Origin: Silanimonas sp021297925
Lineage (GTDB): Bacteria; Pseudomonadota; Gammaproteobacteria; Xanthomonadales; Xanthomonadaceae
Assembly (NCBI GenBank): GCA_027532825.1
Contig: JAPZTL010000003.1
Coordinates: forward strand, 1-64,000
Direction of reading: 5' to 3'
DNA: 64,000 bases
A model generated the notes under the pieces. That model did no database searches, was not told the origin of the DNA, and saw only the letters and a program-made list of their open reading frames with translations. This document shows, piece after piece, positions 44,210 through 54,256 of the stretch; positions within the stretch are counted from its first letter, which is position 1; each line of letters begins with the position of its first letter. The translations under genes were made by a program, and so were the position numbers.

Positions 44210-45526
44210 TTATCGTTGCCGGTACGGCGACCAGGCGGGCTCCCGGACATCACCGTCGGTCAAAACCAAGCGTTGGCGCACCCGGGCGTCGGCCGAGACC
44301 GCATACAGCACGCCCCGGCCGCCCTCTTTCGTGGCGTACAGGAGCATGCTGGCGTTGGGCGCGAAGCTGGGCGATTCGTCGAGGTTGCCCGGCGACAGGG
44401 TCTGCCAGACGGGCGCGGCCCGCGAACGGTCCAGCACCGCAATACGATAAACGTTCCGGTTGCCCTGCGCCATAGCGATTTTTTTACCATCGAAAGCGAC
44501 CGACGCCTTGGCGTTGTAATCTCCCTCGAACGTGAGACGGGCAGGCTCCCCGCCCGTGGCCGGGACCTGGTACAGCTGCGGCCGGCCGGCGCGGTCGGAC
44601 GTGAAGACCAGGCTCTGGCCATCGGGGGTCCAGACCGCCTCGGTATCGATCGAGAAATGGCGCGTGATCTGGGTCAGGGCCTTGGTGGCCAAGTCCATCA
44701 CGTAGATCTCGGGGTTGCCAGTGCGCGACAGGGTCAGCGCGAGCCGGGTGCCGTCCGGGCTGAAGCTCGGCGCGCCATTGATGCCGCGGAAGCTGGCCAC
44801 GACCTCGCGGGCACCCGTCGTGAGCTCCTGGATGTAGATCGTCGAATTGCCGCGCTCGAAGCTGACGTAGGCCAGCCGGCGCCCGTCCGGCGACCAGGCC
44901 GGGGACAGCAGGGGCTCGCGCGAGCGGACGACGGTCTGCGGGTTGAAGCCGTCGGCATCGGCGACCATCAGCGCGTACTGGAGGTTCGTACCGGCGCCCT
45001 TCGAGGTCACGTAGGCGATGCGGGTCCAGAAGGCGCCGCGGACCCCGAGGATCTTCTCGTAGATCTGGTCGGAGATCTGGTGGGCGATGTCGCGCATGCC
45101 GCGGACGCGGCCGGTCATCGCGAGGCCCAGCAGGCGCTCCTGCTTGGCGACGTCGAACAGCTCGTACTCGACGCGGTAGCCGCCGTCCGGGGCGTCCAGC
45201 ACGCGGCCAACGACGATGAAGTCCTGCTTCAGCACCCGCCAAGTCGGGAACTGGATCTCGCTGCCGCGGATCGGCTTTTCGATGATGTTGGCGTCAGGAA
45301 GGGTGCGGAACTGCCCGGAACGGTTCAGGTTCGCGGCGATCACCGCGGCCACGTCGGTGTCCGGGGCCACGTTCGTGCCGAGGTAGGGCATGGGCACGAC
45401 AGTGATCGGCAGGGCCGCGGCGTTGCCGCCGACGATGTCGATCTCCAGCGCCTGGGCGCGGGACTGGAAGGGCAGCGCCAGCAGGGCAAGGGCGAGCAGG
45501 AGGAGCGAAGCGAAGGATCGCAGCAT
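44210..45526 (-). CDS. tolB: TolB, periplasmic beta-propeller of the Tol-Pal system
   Basis: A soluble periplasmic protein that binds Pal and is released through TolA. The 438-residue protein has a signal peptide (LLLLALALLALPFQSRA), the N-terminal TolB domain (ITVVPMPYLGTNVAPDTDVA), and a six-blade propeller whose WD40-like units repeat SPDGRRLAYVSFERGN, SPDGTRLALTLSRTGN and TPDGQSLVFTSDRAG. The length is normal. Confidence 0.95.
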   Translation of the reverse strand: MLRSFASLLLLALALLALPFQSRAQALEIDIVGGNAAALPITVVPMPYLGTNVAPDTDVAAVIAANLNRSGQFRTLPDANIIEKPIRGSEIQFPTWRVLKQDFIVVGRVLDAPDGGYRVEYELFDVAKQERLLGLAMTGRVRGMRDIAHQISDQIYEKILGVRGAFWTRIAYVTSKGAGTNLQYALMVADADGFNPQTVVRSREPLLSPAWSPDGRRLAYVSFERGNSTIYIQELTTGAREVVASFRGINGAPSFSPDGTRLALTLSRTGNPEIYVMDLATKALTQITRHFSIDTEAVWTPDGQSLVFTSDRAGRPQLYQVPATGGEPARLTFEGDYNAKASVAFDGKKIAMAQGNRNVYRIAVLDRSRAAPVWQTLSPGNLDESPSFAPNASMLLYATKEGGRGVLYAVSADARVRQRLVLTDGDVREPAWSPYRQR

Positions 45527-45599
45527 GGTCGGTGTCCGGTGCCTCGGGGCGTCGGGAGGCCGCAGTGTAGCGGCGGAGAAGTGGGGCGCGACTCCGAGA

Positions 45600-46559
45600 T
45601 CAGTCCTCGGGAGCCTTGAAGTTCAATCGGAGTTCACGGTTGAACACCGATTCGAAACCTGCGTACGGCAAGGGCTCGGCGCGCTTGACCGCCGCCTCCA
45701 AGGAGCGCTGGCCGATCGCATCGAAGCTGCAGGGCTGGACGACTTCCGCAGTCAGAACCTGCCCACCCGGGATCTGTATGACACGGACGGTGCACGGAGT
45801 ACCCGGCGGAATGGTTTCCGGCCGGATCCAGTTCTGCTCAATGGCCTTTGTCAGAGCAAAGATGTAAGCACCACGCAAACTTTCGTCTACGCCGTTGTTG
45901 CCCGCCATCGCCGTGGCGGGCGCGGTGCTGGCCGCGGCCGGCGGCTCGGGGCTGGGCGGCTGGCGCTGCTGCAGGTCGCGGAGCTGCTCGAGGCGCTGCT
46001 GGTCCATCCGCGACTGGTCGCTGACCTGCGCGCGCTGGCGCTGCAGATCAGCGAGCTGCTTCAGGCGCTCCAGTTGTTGGGCGGAGAGGCGCTGGCGCTC
46101 CTCGGGACGCTGCTGGCGCTCGCGCTCAGTCAGGTCGACCTGCTCTTGCCGGCGGCGCTCCTCTTGCTCGCGACGGGCCGGGGGTTCCGGCGACACGACG
46201 TCGCGCGACGCGCGCTCCTGCTCGCGGACGTCAGGGACGGACTGCGGCGTCTGGGGGGCGGGCTGGGGCTCGACCATCGCGTCCTGCGGGTTGGGTTCGG
46301 GACGCGGCTGCGGGGGCGGGGCGGCCTCCTCCTGCGGCACCGGGGCGGCCGGCGGTGGGGCCGCCGGTCGCGGCGCCGGGCGGTCGCGCGAAACGGGCGC
46401 AGCGCTCACGAGTTCGACCTCGATCGGTGCGCCGGCGACGGACAGCGCTTCGGGCGGCGAAGAGAAGCGCCAGCCGACGTAGAGCAGCAGGAGGACGGCG
46501 GCGTGGATGCCGACCGACAGCCCGACCGCGACGCCGGTGTCTTGCGGACGCTCGCGCAT
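45600..46559 (-). CDS. tolA: TolA, inner-membrane-anchored transenvelope protein
   Basis: Links the TolQR motor to Pal/TolB at the outer membrane. In the 319-residue product an N-terminal TM (VGLSVGIHAAVLLLLYVGW) is followed by a Pro-rich stretch. A long charged helix (about 110-210) is rich in Arg/Gln/Glu (RREQEERRRQEQVDLTERER). The C-terminal domain (YIFALTKAIEQNWIRPETIP; CTVRVIQIPGGQVLTAEV) matches TolA domain III. The ATG shares one base with the tolR stop (TGATG). Confidence 0.92.
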   Translation of the reverse strand: MRERPQDTGVAVGLSVGIHAAVLLLLYVGWRFSSPPEALSVAGAPIEVELVSAAPVSRDRPAPRPAAPPPAAPVPQEEAAPPPQPRPEPNPQDAMVEPQPAPQTPQSVPDVREQERASRDVVSPEPPARREQEERRRQEQVDLTERERQQRPEERQRLSAQQLERLKQLADLQRQRAQVSDQSRMDQQRLEQLRDLQQRQPPSPEPPAAASTAPATAMAGNNGVDESLRGAYIFALTKAIEQNWIRPETIPPGTPCTVRVIQIPGGQVLTAEVVQPCSFDAIGQRSLEAAVKRAEPLPYAGFESVFNRELRLNFKAPED

Positions 46560-46996
46560 CAGCGCTCCTGCGCCCTCGGCTCGCTCATCAGCGCGGCACG
46601 GGTGACACCCGCACCCTGCAGCAGGGACATGGTGTCCATGACCTGTTGGTAGGGCAGCGCGCCGTCGGCGGCGACGAAAACCGGCAGCTTCGGGTTCTGC
46701 GCAACGAAGGCACGCATCTTCGCGTCGAGTTCCTCGGCGGTGACCGGCTCATGCGGGCCCTCGCCGAGCTTCAGCGTGTACTGGCCGCCGGCCGAGACCG
46801 AGACGATCACCGGGTCCTGCGCCTGCTCGACCGGCCGCGCATTGGACTGCGGCAGGCTGACTTCGACGCCGAGGTTCATCACGGACGCGGTGATCATGAA
46901 GATCACCAGCAGCACGAGCATCACGTCGATGTAGGGCACGACGTTGATCTCGGCCTTGAGCTTGCGCTTCTTGTGGCGGTGGGTGAACGCGGCCAT
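46559..46996 (-). CDS. tolR: TolR, motor subunit
   Basis: An ExbD/TolR-family inner-membrane protein of 145 residues. The TM helix (about 20-40) contains the proton-path Asp in INVVPYIDVMLVLLVIFMIT. The periplasmic domain ends with QQVMDTMSLLQGAGVTRAAL. It is cotranscribed between tolQ and tolA. Confidence 0.95.
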   Translation of the reverse strand: MAAFTHRHKKRKLKAEINVVPYIDVMLVLLVIFMITASVMNLGVEVSLPQSNARPVEQAQDPVIVSVSAGGQYTLKLGEGPHEPVTAEELDAKMRAFVAQNPKLPVFVAADGALPYQQVMDTMSLLQGAGVTRAALMSEPRAQER

Positions 46997-47029
46997 GGCG
47001 CCTCCAACGGATCAGGGGGTGGCGCGGGG

Positions 47030-47809
47030 TCAGGATTCGTCGCTGGTGCCCTGCCGGGCGAGGATCGAGCTGAAGTCCTCGGCGAAGGCCTCATAGCGCG
47101 TGGTCAGGCGCTCGACGCGGGAGGAGAAGCGGTTGTAGGCCCACACCGCCGGGATGGCGGCGAACAGGCCGATCGCGGTGGCGATCAGGGCTTCGGAGAT
47201 GTGCGGCGCGACCTGCGCCATCGTCGCCTGCTTGACGTTCCCGAGCTCGTGGAACGCGATCATGATCCCCCACACCGTGCCCACGAGGCCGACGTAGGGC
47301 GCCGTGGATCCGATGTTCGCCAGCATCTCGAGGTTGCGCTCCAGCTCGCCGGTCTCGCGGGCCAGCGTGGCGCGCATGGCGCGCTGTGCGCCCTCGAGCT
47401 GGGCGCGGGCGTCGCTACCGCGCTTCTGGCGCAGGCGCGTGAACTCGCGGAAGCCGGCCTCGAAGATGGCCTCAAGCCCCTCGACGACACGGTTGCGGTC
47501 GGTGGCGGCGCGGTAGAGCTGGGTCAGGTCGGCCCCCGACCAGAAGCGGTTCTCGAAGTCGTTGGCTTCGGCATCGGCGCGCTGGTAGACCCGCGTCTTG
47601 CGGACGATGATCACCCAGCTGTAGACCGAACCGGCGAGCAGCAAGAGCATCACCAACTGCACCGGCACGCTGGCCTTGAGCACCAGCGTCAGGTAGTTGA
47701 TGCCGCCTGGGACCGCCTCGGCGGCCACCTGGGTGGCGGCGGCCGCGGCCTCGGGGGCCAGCGGGGTGGCGGCGGCAACAAGGGCGGAGAGCGTCGCGGT
47801 CGTCAGCAT
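47030..47809 (-). CDS. tolQ: TolQ, proton-channel motor subunit
   Basis: A MotA/TolQ/ExbB-family protein of 259 residues with three TM helices: VPVQLVMLLLLAGSVYSWVI near 50-70, IGSTAPYVGLVGTVWGIMIA near 165-185, and SEALIATAIGLFAAIPAVWA near 205-225. The N-terminal 25 residues are Ala-rich and longer than in E. coli TolQ. Its start overlaps the ybgC stop by seven bases. Confidence 0.94.
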   Translation of the reverse strand: MLTTATLSALVAAATPLAPEAAAAATQVAAEAVPGGINYLTLVLKASVPVQLVMLLLLAGSVYSWVIIVRKTRVYQRADAEANDFENRFWSGADLTQLYRAATDRNRVVEGLEAIFEAGFREFTRLRQKRGSDARAQLEGAQRAMRATLARETGELERNLEMLANIGSTAPYVGLVGTVWGIMIAFHELGNVKQATMAQVAPHISEALIATAIGLFAAIPAVWAYNRFSSRVERLTTRYEAFAEDFSSILARQGTSDES

Positions 47810-48251
47810 GGGTCACCAGCGTGGGGCATCAGGTCGGCCAGCAGGCCGGGCGGAATCCGGGTGGGCTTGAAGTCGACGGCGCGGAGGCAGGCGACCTCGA
47901 CGTCGGCGGTGAGCAGCAGGCGGTCGCCGTGGCGGATCGATTGCCGGCAGCGCAGGCTGGCGCCCTTGGCCTCGACCGGGTCCACGGTCACGGCGAGCAG
48001 GTCGTCGAGCCGCGCCGGGGCCAGGAAGTCCAGCCGCATCGCGCGCACCACCAGCAGCAACCCGCCCTCCCCGCGCAGCGTCGTCTGGTCGTGCCCGGCG
48101 GCGCGCAGCCATTCGGTGCGCGCCCGCTCGAGGAACCGGACGTAGCTGGCGTGGTAGACGACCCCACCGGCGTCGGTATCTTCCCAGTAGACCCTTAAGG
48201 TCAGGCTGAACGTCGGCGAGCGGCCAGGCATCGTCGGCGAATCCGACGCCG

Positions 48252-48255
<4 letters not shown>
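47803..48255 (-). CDS. ybgC: YbgC, acyl-CoA thioesterase of the Tol-Pal operon
   Basis: A hotdog-fold thioesterase of 150 residues. The catalytic-type Asp is in VYWEDTDAGGVVYHASYVRF and is typical of the YbgC/4-hydroxybenzoyl-CoA thioesterase family. It acts on short acyl-CoAs or acyl-ACP at the inner membrane. The GTG start overlaps the ruvB stop as GTGA, and its own stop overlaps tolQ, so the three genes are translationally linked. Confidence 0.93.
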
Positions 48256-49292
<1,037 letters not shown>

Positions 49293-49344
49293 GGCCGGGT
49301 ATGGTCGCACGGGGAGCCGACCGCCGGCAGCCCGCGGCGCGACC

Positions 49345-51309
49345 TCAGATCCGCACCTGCATCCCGAGCTCGACGAGCTGGTTGCCCGGAATGGAGAAGA
49401 ATTCGGTAGCGGGCGTGGCGTTCCGCGACAGCAGAAGGAACAGTTTGTCGCGCCAAAGCGCCATGCCCTCGCCCTTCGACGCCACCAGCGCCTCGCGGCT
49501 GGCGAAGAAGGTCGTCGTCATCGGATTGACGTCAGGCTCGACGAGCTTCAGGGCTTTCAAGGCCCTGGGCACATGTGGGTCCTCGACAAAGCCGAAGCGC
49601 AGTGTCATGCGCCAGAAGCCGTGGCCGATGGGTTCAAGCGAGACGCGGTCGTCCGGCTCGGCCCGCGGCACCGTCAGTACCTGCACACTGAGCAGCACAT
49701 TGCAGGCATGCAGCACTTTGTTGTGCTTGAGATTGTGCAGCAGGGCCGGCGGCGTGAAGGCGTTGCTCGGCGTCAGGAACACCGCGGTGCCCGGGACGCG
49801 CGCCGGTGGCGAGGCCATGAGGCTCTTCACGAGGTGCTCGATGCGCAGGCTGTCGCGGTTGACCTGCTCGCGCACCAGCAACCTTCCGCGATGCCAGGTG
49901 CGCATCAGCACGAAGGCGCCGAGACCCAGCGCCAGCGGGAACCATGCCCCATCGAAGAACTTGACAAGGTTCGCGCTGAAGAAGGCCACGTCGACCGCCA
50001 ACATGGCAAACCCGGCAGTCCACAAGACCCAGCGCGGCGTGCGCCAACGCACCCGGGCGAGGATCAGCAACAGGACACCCGAGATGATCATGGTGCCCGT
50101 GACCGACACGCCGTAGGCCACCGCCAGCGCGCTGGAGCTGCCGAAGCCAACCACGGTCAGCATCACGGCCGCCAGCAACCAGCGGTTGATGCTGGGCAGG
50201 TAGATCTGGCCTTCCGTGTCGTCCGAGGTGTGGACGATGCGCATGCGCGGCAGGTACCCGAGCTGGATGGCCTGCCGCACCACCGAGTAGGTGCCCGAGA
50301 TCAAGGCCTGCGAGGCGATCACCGCAGCCAGCGTGGCGAGCACGATCATGGGTGCCAGCGCTCCCGACGGCAGCAGCAGGTAGAAGGGGTTCTTCACCGC
50401 TGCCGGGTCGGCCAGCAGCAGCGCGCCCTGTCCGAGGTAGTTCAGCAGCAAGCAGGGCATCACGAAGCCGAACCAGCCGAGCCGGATGGCACGGCGGCCG
50501 AAATGGCCCATGTCGGCATAGAGCGCCTCGCCACCGGTGACGGCCAGCACCACGGCACCCAGCGCCACCCAGGCCACCACGCCGTGGTGCAGAAAGAAGC
50601 CCACCGCCCATGCCGGATTGAAGGCCTGCAGCACCTCGGGGTTGCGCACGATGCCGCCGACGCCGGCCGCGGCGATGGCGGCAAACCACAGGCCGGTGAT
50701 CGGCCCGAACACCTTGCCCACCTTCCCGGTGCCGAGGAACTGGAAGGCGAACAGCACCAGCAGAACGGCGATCGCCAGCGGCACGATGTAAGGGTGCAGC
50801 GCAGGGGCCGCGACCTCGAGGCCCTCCACGGCACCGAGCACTGAAATGGCCGGGGTAATGACGCCATCACCGAAGAACAGCGCCGTCGCGAAGATGCCGA
50901 GTACGCCGGTGACGTACGCGAGCGGTGCCGCAATCGGCAGGTGGCGCTGCACGAGGGCCGCAAGCGCGAGCACCCCGCCCTCGCCCCGGTTGTCGGCGCG
51001 CATCATCACCGTCACGTACTTGACGCTGACGATGCCGATCAGCGCCCAGAACACCAGGGACAAGACGCCCAGCACGTTGTCGTGCGTCGGGGCGAGACCG
51101 TAGGCGTGCCCGAAGGCTTCCTTCAGCGTGTAGAGCGGGCTGGTGCCGATGTCGCCGAACACCACACCGATCGCGCCGATGACGAGGGCCGCGGTGCCGG
51201 GGCCGCCATGGCCTTCCCGGTGCGCCTCGGGGCCGCCGCCCGTGTCGCGGACCGGGCCGGCAGGGGCCGCATCGGCGGCAACGGAGGGATCGACGGCGGG
51301 CTCGGACAT
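49345..51309 (-). CDS. kup: Kup, low-affinity potassium uptake protein
   Basis: A KUP/HAK-family K+/H+ symporter of 654 residues with about 12 TM helices in the first 460 residues and a cytoplasmic C-terminal domain. Family signatures are IGVVFGDIGTSPLYTLKEAF and GGVLALAALV after NRGEG, plus GDGVITPAISVLGAVEGLEV. Its position between ruvA and ruvB is as in other Xanthomonadales as far as I know. A His/Gly-rich N-terminal tail of about 40 residues precedes the first TM. Confidence 0.94.
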   Translation of the reverse strand: MSEPAVDPSVAADAAPAGPVRDTGGGPEAHREGHGGPGTAALVIGAIGVVFGDIGTSPLYTLKEAFGHAYGLAPTHDNVLGVLSLVFWALIGIVSVKYVTVMMRADNRGEGGVLALAALVQRHLPIAAPLAYVTGVLGIFATALFFGDGVITPAISVLGAVEGLEVAAPALHPYIVPLAIAVLLVLFAFQFLGTGKVGKVFGPITGLWFAAIAAAGVGGIVRNPEVLQAFNPAWAVGFFLHHGVVAWVALGAVVLAVTGGEALYADMGHFGRRAIRLGWFGFVMPCLLLNYLGQGALLLADPAAVKNPFYLLLPSGALAPMIVLATLAAVIASQALISGTYSVVRQAIQLGYLPRMRIVHTSDDTEGQIYLPSINRWLLAAVMLTVVGFGSSSALAVAYGVSVTGTMIISGVLLLILARVRWRTPRWVLWTAGFAMLAVDVAFFSANLVKFFDGAWFPLALGLGAFVLMRTWHRGRLLVREQVNRDSLRIEHLVKSLMASPPARVPGTAVFLTPSNAFTPPALLHNLKHNKVLHACNVLLSVQVLTVPRAEPDDRVSLEPIGHGFWRMTLRFGFVEDPHVPRALKALKLVEPDVNPMTTTFFASREALVASKGEGMALWRDKLFLLLSRNATPATEFFSIPGNQLVELGMQVRI

Positions 51310-51377
51310 GGACAGGGCGCGGCACAGGGGCGCGCGGAGTCTACGCCCGTTCGCACGGGCGTGTGCTCCAGGTGAAA

Positions 51378-51974
51378 TCAGGTCCTGAGCGAGGCCTTCA
51401 GCGCCTTGCGGATGACGGCTTCGGCCGTGTCCCCGGCCGCGAAGGCATCCTTGGCCATCTTCGCGGCCTCGGCCGGCTTGTAGCCGAGTTGCTGCAGGGC
51501 GACGACGGCCTCGGACTGCGGATCGGCCGGGATCGGCTGGCCCTTCGCCATCGGGCTGCCGGCGCCGCCGAGTTCCGCGGCGCGGTCGCGCAGCTCGACC
51601 ACGATGCGCTCGGCGGTTTTCTTGCCGATGCCCGGGATGCGCGTGAGCGCCGTGACGTCGCTGGTCGAGACGAGGCGGGCGAAATCGTCGACGCTGACGC
51701 CGGAGAGGATGGCGAGCGCGATCTTCGCGCCGATGCCGGTCACCTTCTGCACGTCGCGGAACAGACGGCGTTCGCGCTCGGTGAGGAAGCCGTACAGCGC
51801 GACGCTGTCCTCCTTCACCGCGTAGTGCGTGAACAGCACGACCTCGCGGCCGAGGTCCGGCAGGTCGTAGAAGGTCGACATCGGCGCGTCGAGCTCGTAG
51901 CCGACGCCGCCCACTTCGACCATCAGCGCGGGCGGGGCCTTGAGGATGAGGGTGCCGCGGAGGCGTCCGATCAT
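51378..51974 (-). CDS. ruvA: RuvA, Holliday junction-binding subunit
   Basis: A tetrameric DNA-binding partner of RuvB. In the 198-residue product an OB-fold N-terminal domain (MIGRLRGTLILKAPPALMVE) precedes two helix-hairpin-helix motifs (VTGIGAKIALAILSG and IPGIGKKTAERIVVEL). A linker leads to the C-terminal RuvB-binding domain (SEAVVALQQLGYKPAEAAKM). I took the ATG at 51974. It is separated from ruvC by the plus-strand cyanophycinase-like gene. Confidence 0.96.
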   Translation of the reverse strand: MIGRLRGTLILKAPPALMVEVGGVGYELDAPMSTFYDLPDLGREVVLFTHYAVKEDSVALYGFLTERERRLFRDVQKVTGIGAKIALAILSGVSVDDFARLVSTSDVTALTRIPGIGKKTAERIVVELRDRAAELGGAGSPMAKGQPIPADPQSEAVVALQQLGYKPAEAAKMAKDAFAAGDTAEAVIRKALKASLRT

Positions 51975-52068
51975 GGGAGGGGCCGTCGAGTGGATGGTGC
52001 ATCTTCGCCGAAGGAGGGGCGACGGAGGAAACCGCGGGGCATGCGGGGACAACGCCCGGCACAGGGCC

Positions 52069-52097
52069 TTGACCGCCGCGGATGACGGGCGTATGAC
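52069..52097 (+). promoter_or_regulatory. candidate sigma-70 promoter for the cyanophycinase-like gene
   Basis: TTGACC (52069-52074), a 17-bp spacer, and TATGAC (52092-52097). It is a good match in a GC-rich genome. It would start a leader of about 190 nt that contains a tiny open frame and a hairpin before the coding region. Confidence 0.5.
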
Positions 52098-52121
52098 GAC
52101 GGCTCGAAGCCCGAGGATTCC

Positions 52122-52193
52122 ATGCCGAAACCCCGCTTCCATTGTCGGCACCTTTGCCGCACCTACTACCTCAGCGAGTGGTGGGACGAGTAG
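52122..52193 (+). CDS. candidate 23-residue leader peptide
   Basis: A short frame, ATG to TAG, with GAGGA (52113-52117) four bases upstream. The peptide is Arg/His/Cys-rich in its first half and ends LSEWWDE, with two adjacent Tyr and two adjacent Trp. It sits between a good promoter and a GC-rich hairpin that starts 16 bp after its stop, an arrangement seen in attenuator leaders. It may also be chance. No homology is known to me. Confidence 0.3.
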   Translation: MPKPRFHCRHLCRTYYLSEWWDE

Positions 52194-52208
52194 AGCCGGT
52201 GGCCTGAG

Positions 52209-52227
52209 GGCGCGCCCACGGCGCGCC
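52209..52227 (+). terminator. GC-rich hairpin in the leader
   Basis: GGCGCGCC, loop CAC, GGCGCGCC, giving an 8-bp all-GC stem. There is no T-run after it (ATTCCCGG). It lies 69 bp before the ATG of the peptidase gene and may be an attenuator or simply a stable leader stem. Confidence 0.35.
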
Positions 52228-52295
52228 ATTCCCGGAGTTGTCCGTTCCGATCCGTCGCCTGCGTCGCGCCGTGCGCGATGCCATTGGAGGTCACG

Positions 52296-53717
52296 ATGTC
52301 CTGGTCCACCGTTCCGGGGGCGCCCGCCGCGCGCCTGTCCTGCCATGTGCTTGCCGTGCTGGCCGTCCTGCTCTGCGCGCAAGCCGCCAACGCCCAGATC
52401 CGCGCCGAAAGCGAAAGCAATGATCGCGAGAGCACGGCCGATGGGCCGATCGGCTCCGGCGTGGCCGTCTCCGGAGCGTTCTCCAGCTCGCGCGATATCG
52501 ACTGGTACTACGTCGATGTGGCGACGCCGGGCACCGTTTCGATCACCCTCGACCATGCCAGCGGCCGGGACTTCGACTGGGCGCTCTACCAGGCCAGTGG
52601 CGGCGCGGTGACCAGCGGCCGAAGCTCGCGGATTCCCGAAACCGGCACCTATGCGGCCACGATCACGGGGCGCTACTACCTCAAGCTGACGTCCTACAGC
52701 GGCAGCGGCCCCTACACGCTGCGTGTCGATCTTCCCGCGAGCGGGGGCGGCGGCACGCGCCCGACCAAGCCCGGCAACCTGCAGAGCTGGCTGGTCGGGA
52801 ATGCCGCCGACTCGGGCCGGTCGCCGGTCAATGGCCCCGGCCTGATCCTGATGGGCGGCGGACTCGACGTCGACGCCAGCTTCAGCCAGCGTGCTTTCCC
52901 GATCGCCAACGGGGGCGACGTGGTGGTGATCCGGACCAGCGGCACGAATGGCTACAACGATTACCTGTTCAACCTCGTCAGCGGTGCGCTGAAGCCAGAT
53001 TCGGTCGAGACGCTCCTGCTCGACACGCGCGAGAAGGCCAATTCCGACTACGCCGAATGGACACTTCGAAACGCCGAATTGATCTTCATCGCCGGCGGCG
53101 ACCAGTCCAGCTACCTCAATGCCTGGAAGGACACGCGCACCGAAGAGGCGATCCGCGCCGCGTACCTGCGCGGCGCGGTGGTCGGCGGCACGTCGGCGGG
53201 CATGGCCGTGCAGGGCGAGCACATCTACGACCCCGACGGCGTCACCGCCGTCACCAGCCCCGAGGCGATCGCCAACCCGTACCGGAGCGGCATGCAGTTC
53301 TCGACGGGATTCCTGGACCTGCCGCTGATGGCCGGCATCCTCACGGACACGCACTTCCTGCAGCGCGACCGGATGGGACGGCTGCTGGCCTTCATGGCCC
53401 GACTGCGGCAGGACGGCACCGCGCCGCGCGTCGTCGGCGTGGGCGTCGGCGAGAACACGGCGATCTTCGTGGACAGGGACGGCCGCGGCATCGTCGATGG
53501 CAGCGGCGTGGCCTATGTCATCGAGGAAACCGCGAACACGCAGCGAACGCAGGTCGCCAGCGGGCAGCCGCTGGTGTACCGCGGCTTGCGCCGCACGCGG
53601 ATCAGCGCCGGACAGACCTTCGATTTCGTTAGCGGGCAGACCACGGGAAGCGCGCTGACGATCGGGATCGACGGGCGGAATGCGGCATCCCCGTTCTCGC
53701 CGCAGAACCCCTACTGA
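52296..53717 (+). CDS. Secreted cyanophycinase-like (S51) peptidase with PPC domain
   Basis: A 473-residue exported protein. A signal peptide (VLAVLAVLLCAQAANA, cut near residue 34) is followed by a bacterial pre-peptidase C-terminal (PPC) beta domain at about 40-150 (SSRDIDWYYVDVATPGTVSI; YYLKLTSYSGSGPYTLRV). The S51 domain has LILMGGGLDVD, IFIAGGDQSSYLNAW, the nucleophile elbow VVGGTSAGMAVQG and GILTDTHFLQRDRMGRLL. Related enzymes cleave cyanophycin or act as isoaspartyl/alpha-aspartyl dipeptidases. GGAGG five bases before the ATG at 52296 decides the start over 52278. It lies opposite to the ruv genes, and its stop overlaps the ruvC stop region by seven bases. Confidence 0.85.
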   Translation: MSWSTVPGAPAARLSCHVLAVLAVLLCAQAANAQIRAESESNDRESTADGPIGSGVAVSGAFSSSRDIDWYYVDVATPGTVSITLDHASGRDFDWALYQASGGAVTSGRSSRIPETGTYAATITGRYYLKLTSYSGSGPYTLRVDLPASGGGGTRPTKPGNLQSWLVGNAADSGRSPVNGPGLILMGGGLDVDASFSQRAFPIANGGDVVVIRTSGTNGYNDYLFNLVSGALKPDSVETLLLDTREKANSDYAEWTLRNAELIFIAGGDQSSYLNAWKDTRTEEAIRAAYLRGAVVGGTSAGMAVQGEHIYDPDGVTAVTSPEAIANPYRSGMQFSTGFLDLPLMAGILTDTHFLQRDRMGRLLAFMARLRQDGTAPRVVGVGVGENTAIFVDRDGRGIVDGSGVAYVIEETANTQRTQVASGQPLVYRGLRRTRISAGQTFDFVSGQTTGSALTIGIDGRNAASPFSPQNPY

Positions 53718-54256
53718 CGCGGGGTGGACGAACGCCGCCGCAGCGCCGCCACGCCGACCCCGGCGCGCGCTGCGGTGGCGGCCATATGGGCGTGCGTAAG
53801 GGCGACCGCAAGGGCATCCGCCGCATCGGCGAACAGCCGCTCGCCCTGCAGGTTCAGCAGGATCCTGACCATGTGCTGCACCTGGTCCTTGTCGGCCGCG
53901 CCCTTCCCCACCAGCGACTGCTTGATGACGCGCGGCGCGTACTCGGCCAGCGGCAGGCCGCGGCGCACCACGGTGGCGATGGCGGCACCGCGGGCATGGC
54001 CCAGCTTCAGCGCCGAGGTGGCGCTCTTGTCCATGAACACGGTTTCGATGGCCACCTGCTGCGGCTGCCACTGGTCGATGGCCGCATCGATGCCTTCCGC
54101 GAGGCGCCCCAGGCGCTCGGGGAAATTGTCGGTGTCGATCAGCAGGTTCAGCACCTCGCAGTGAACGAACGTGTAGTGGCCGTAGGCGTCGACGTCGATG
54201 ACCCCGAGGCCCGTGCGCCGGGACCCGGGGTCGATGCCGAGCAGGCGGGTCGTCAC
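53711..54256 (-). CDS. ruvC: RuvC, Holliday junction resolvase
   Basis: A dimeric endonuclease that cuts junctions moved by RuvAB. In the 181-residue product the acidic catalytic residues are Asp9 (LLGIDPGSR), Glu71 (VAIETVFM), and Asp144 and Asp147 (FADAADALAVA). The GTG start overlaps the yebC stop (GTGA), which indicates coupled translation. Downstream on the minus strand, ruvA is separated by the convergent peptidase gene. Confidence 0.95.
   Translation of the reverse strand: MTTRLLGIDPGSRRTGLGVIDVDAYGHYTFVHCEVLNLLIDTDNFPERLGRLAEGIDAAIDQWQPQQVAIETVFMDKSATSALKLGHARGAAIATVVRRGLPLAEYAPRVIKQSLVGKGAADKDQVQHMVRILLNLQGERLFADAADALAVALTHAHMAATAARAGVGVAALRRRSSTPRQ

Noticed and set aside
49345..51309. 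kup as an unusual insertion between ruvA and ruvB
   Set aside because: To my knowledge this order is shared by related Xanthomonadales, so it is a lineage feature rather than a new insertion.
52278..52295. Earlier ATG for the cyanophycinase-like protein
   Set aside because: GGAGG lies between this ATG and the one at 52296 and is well spaced only for the latter.
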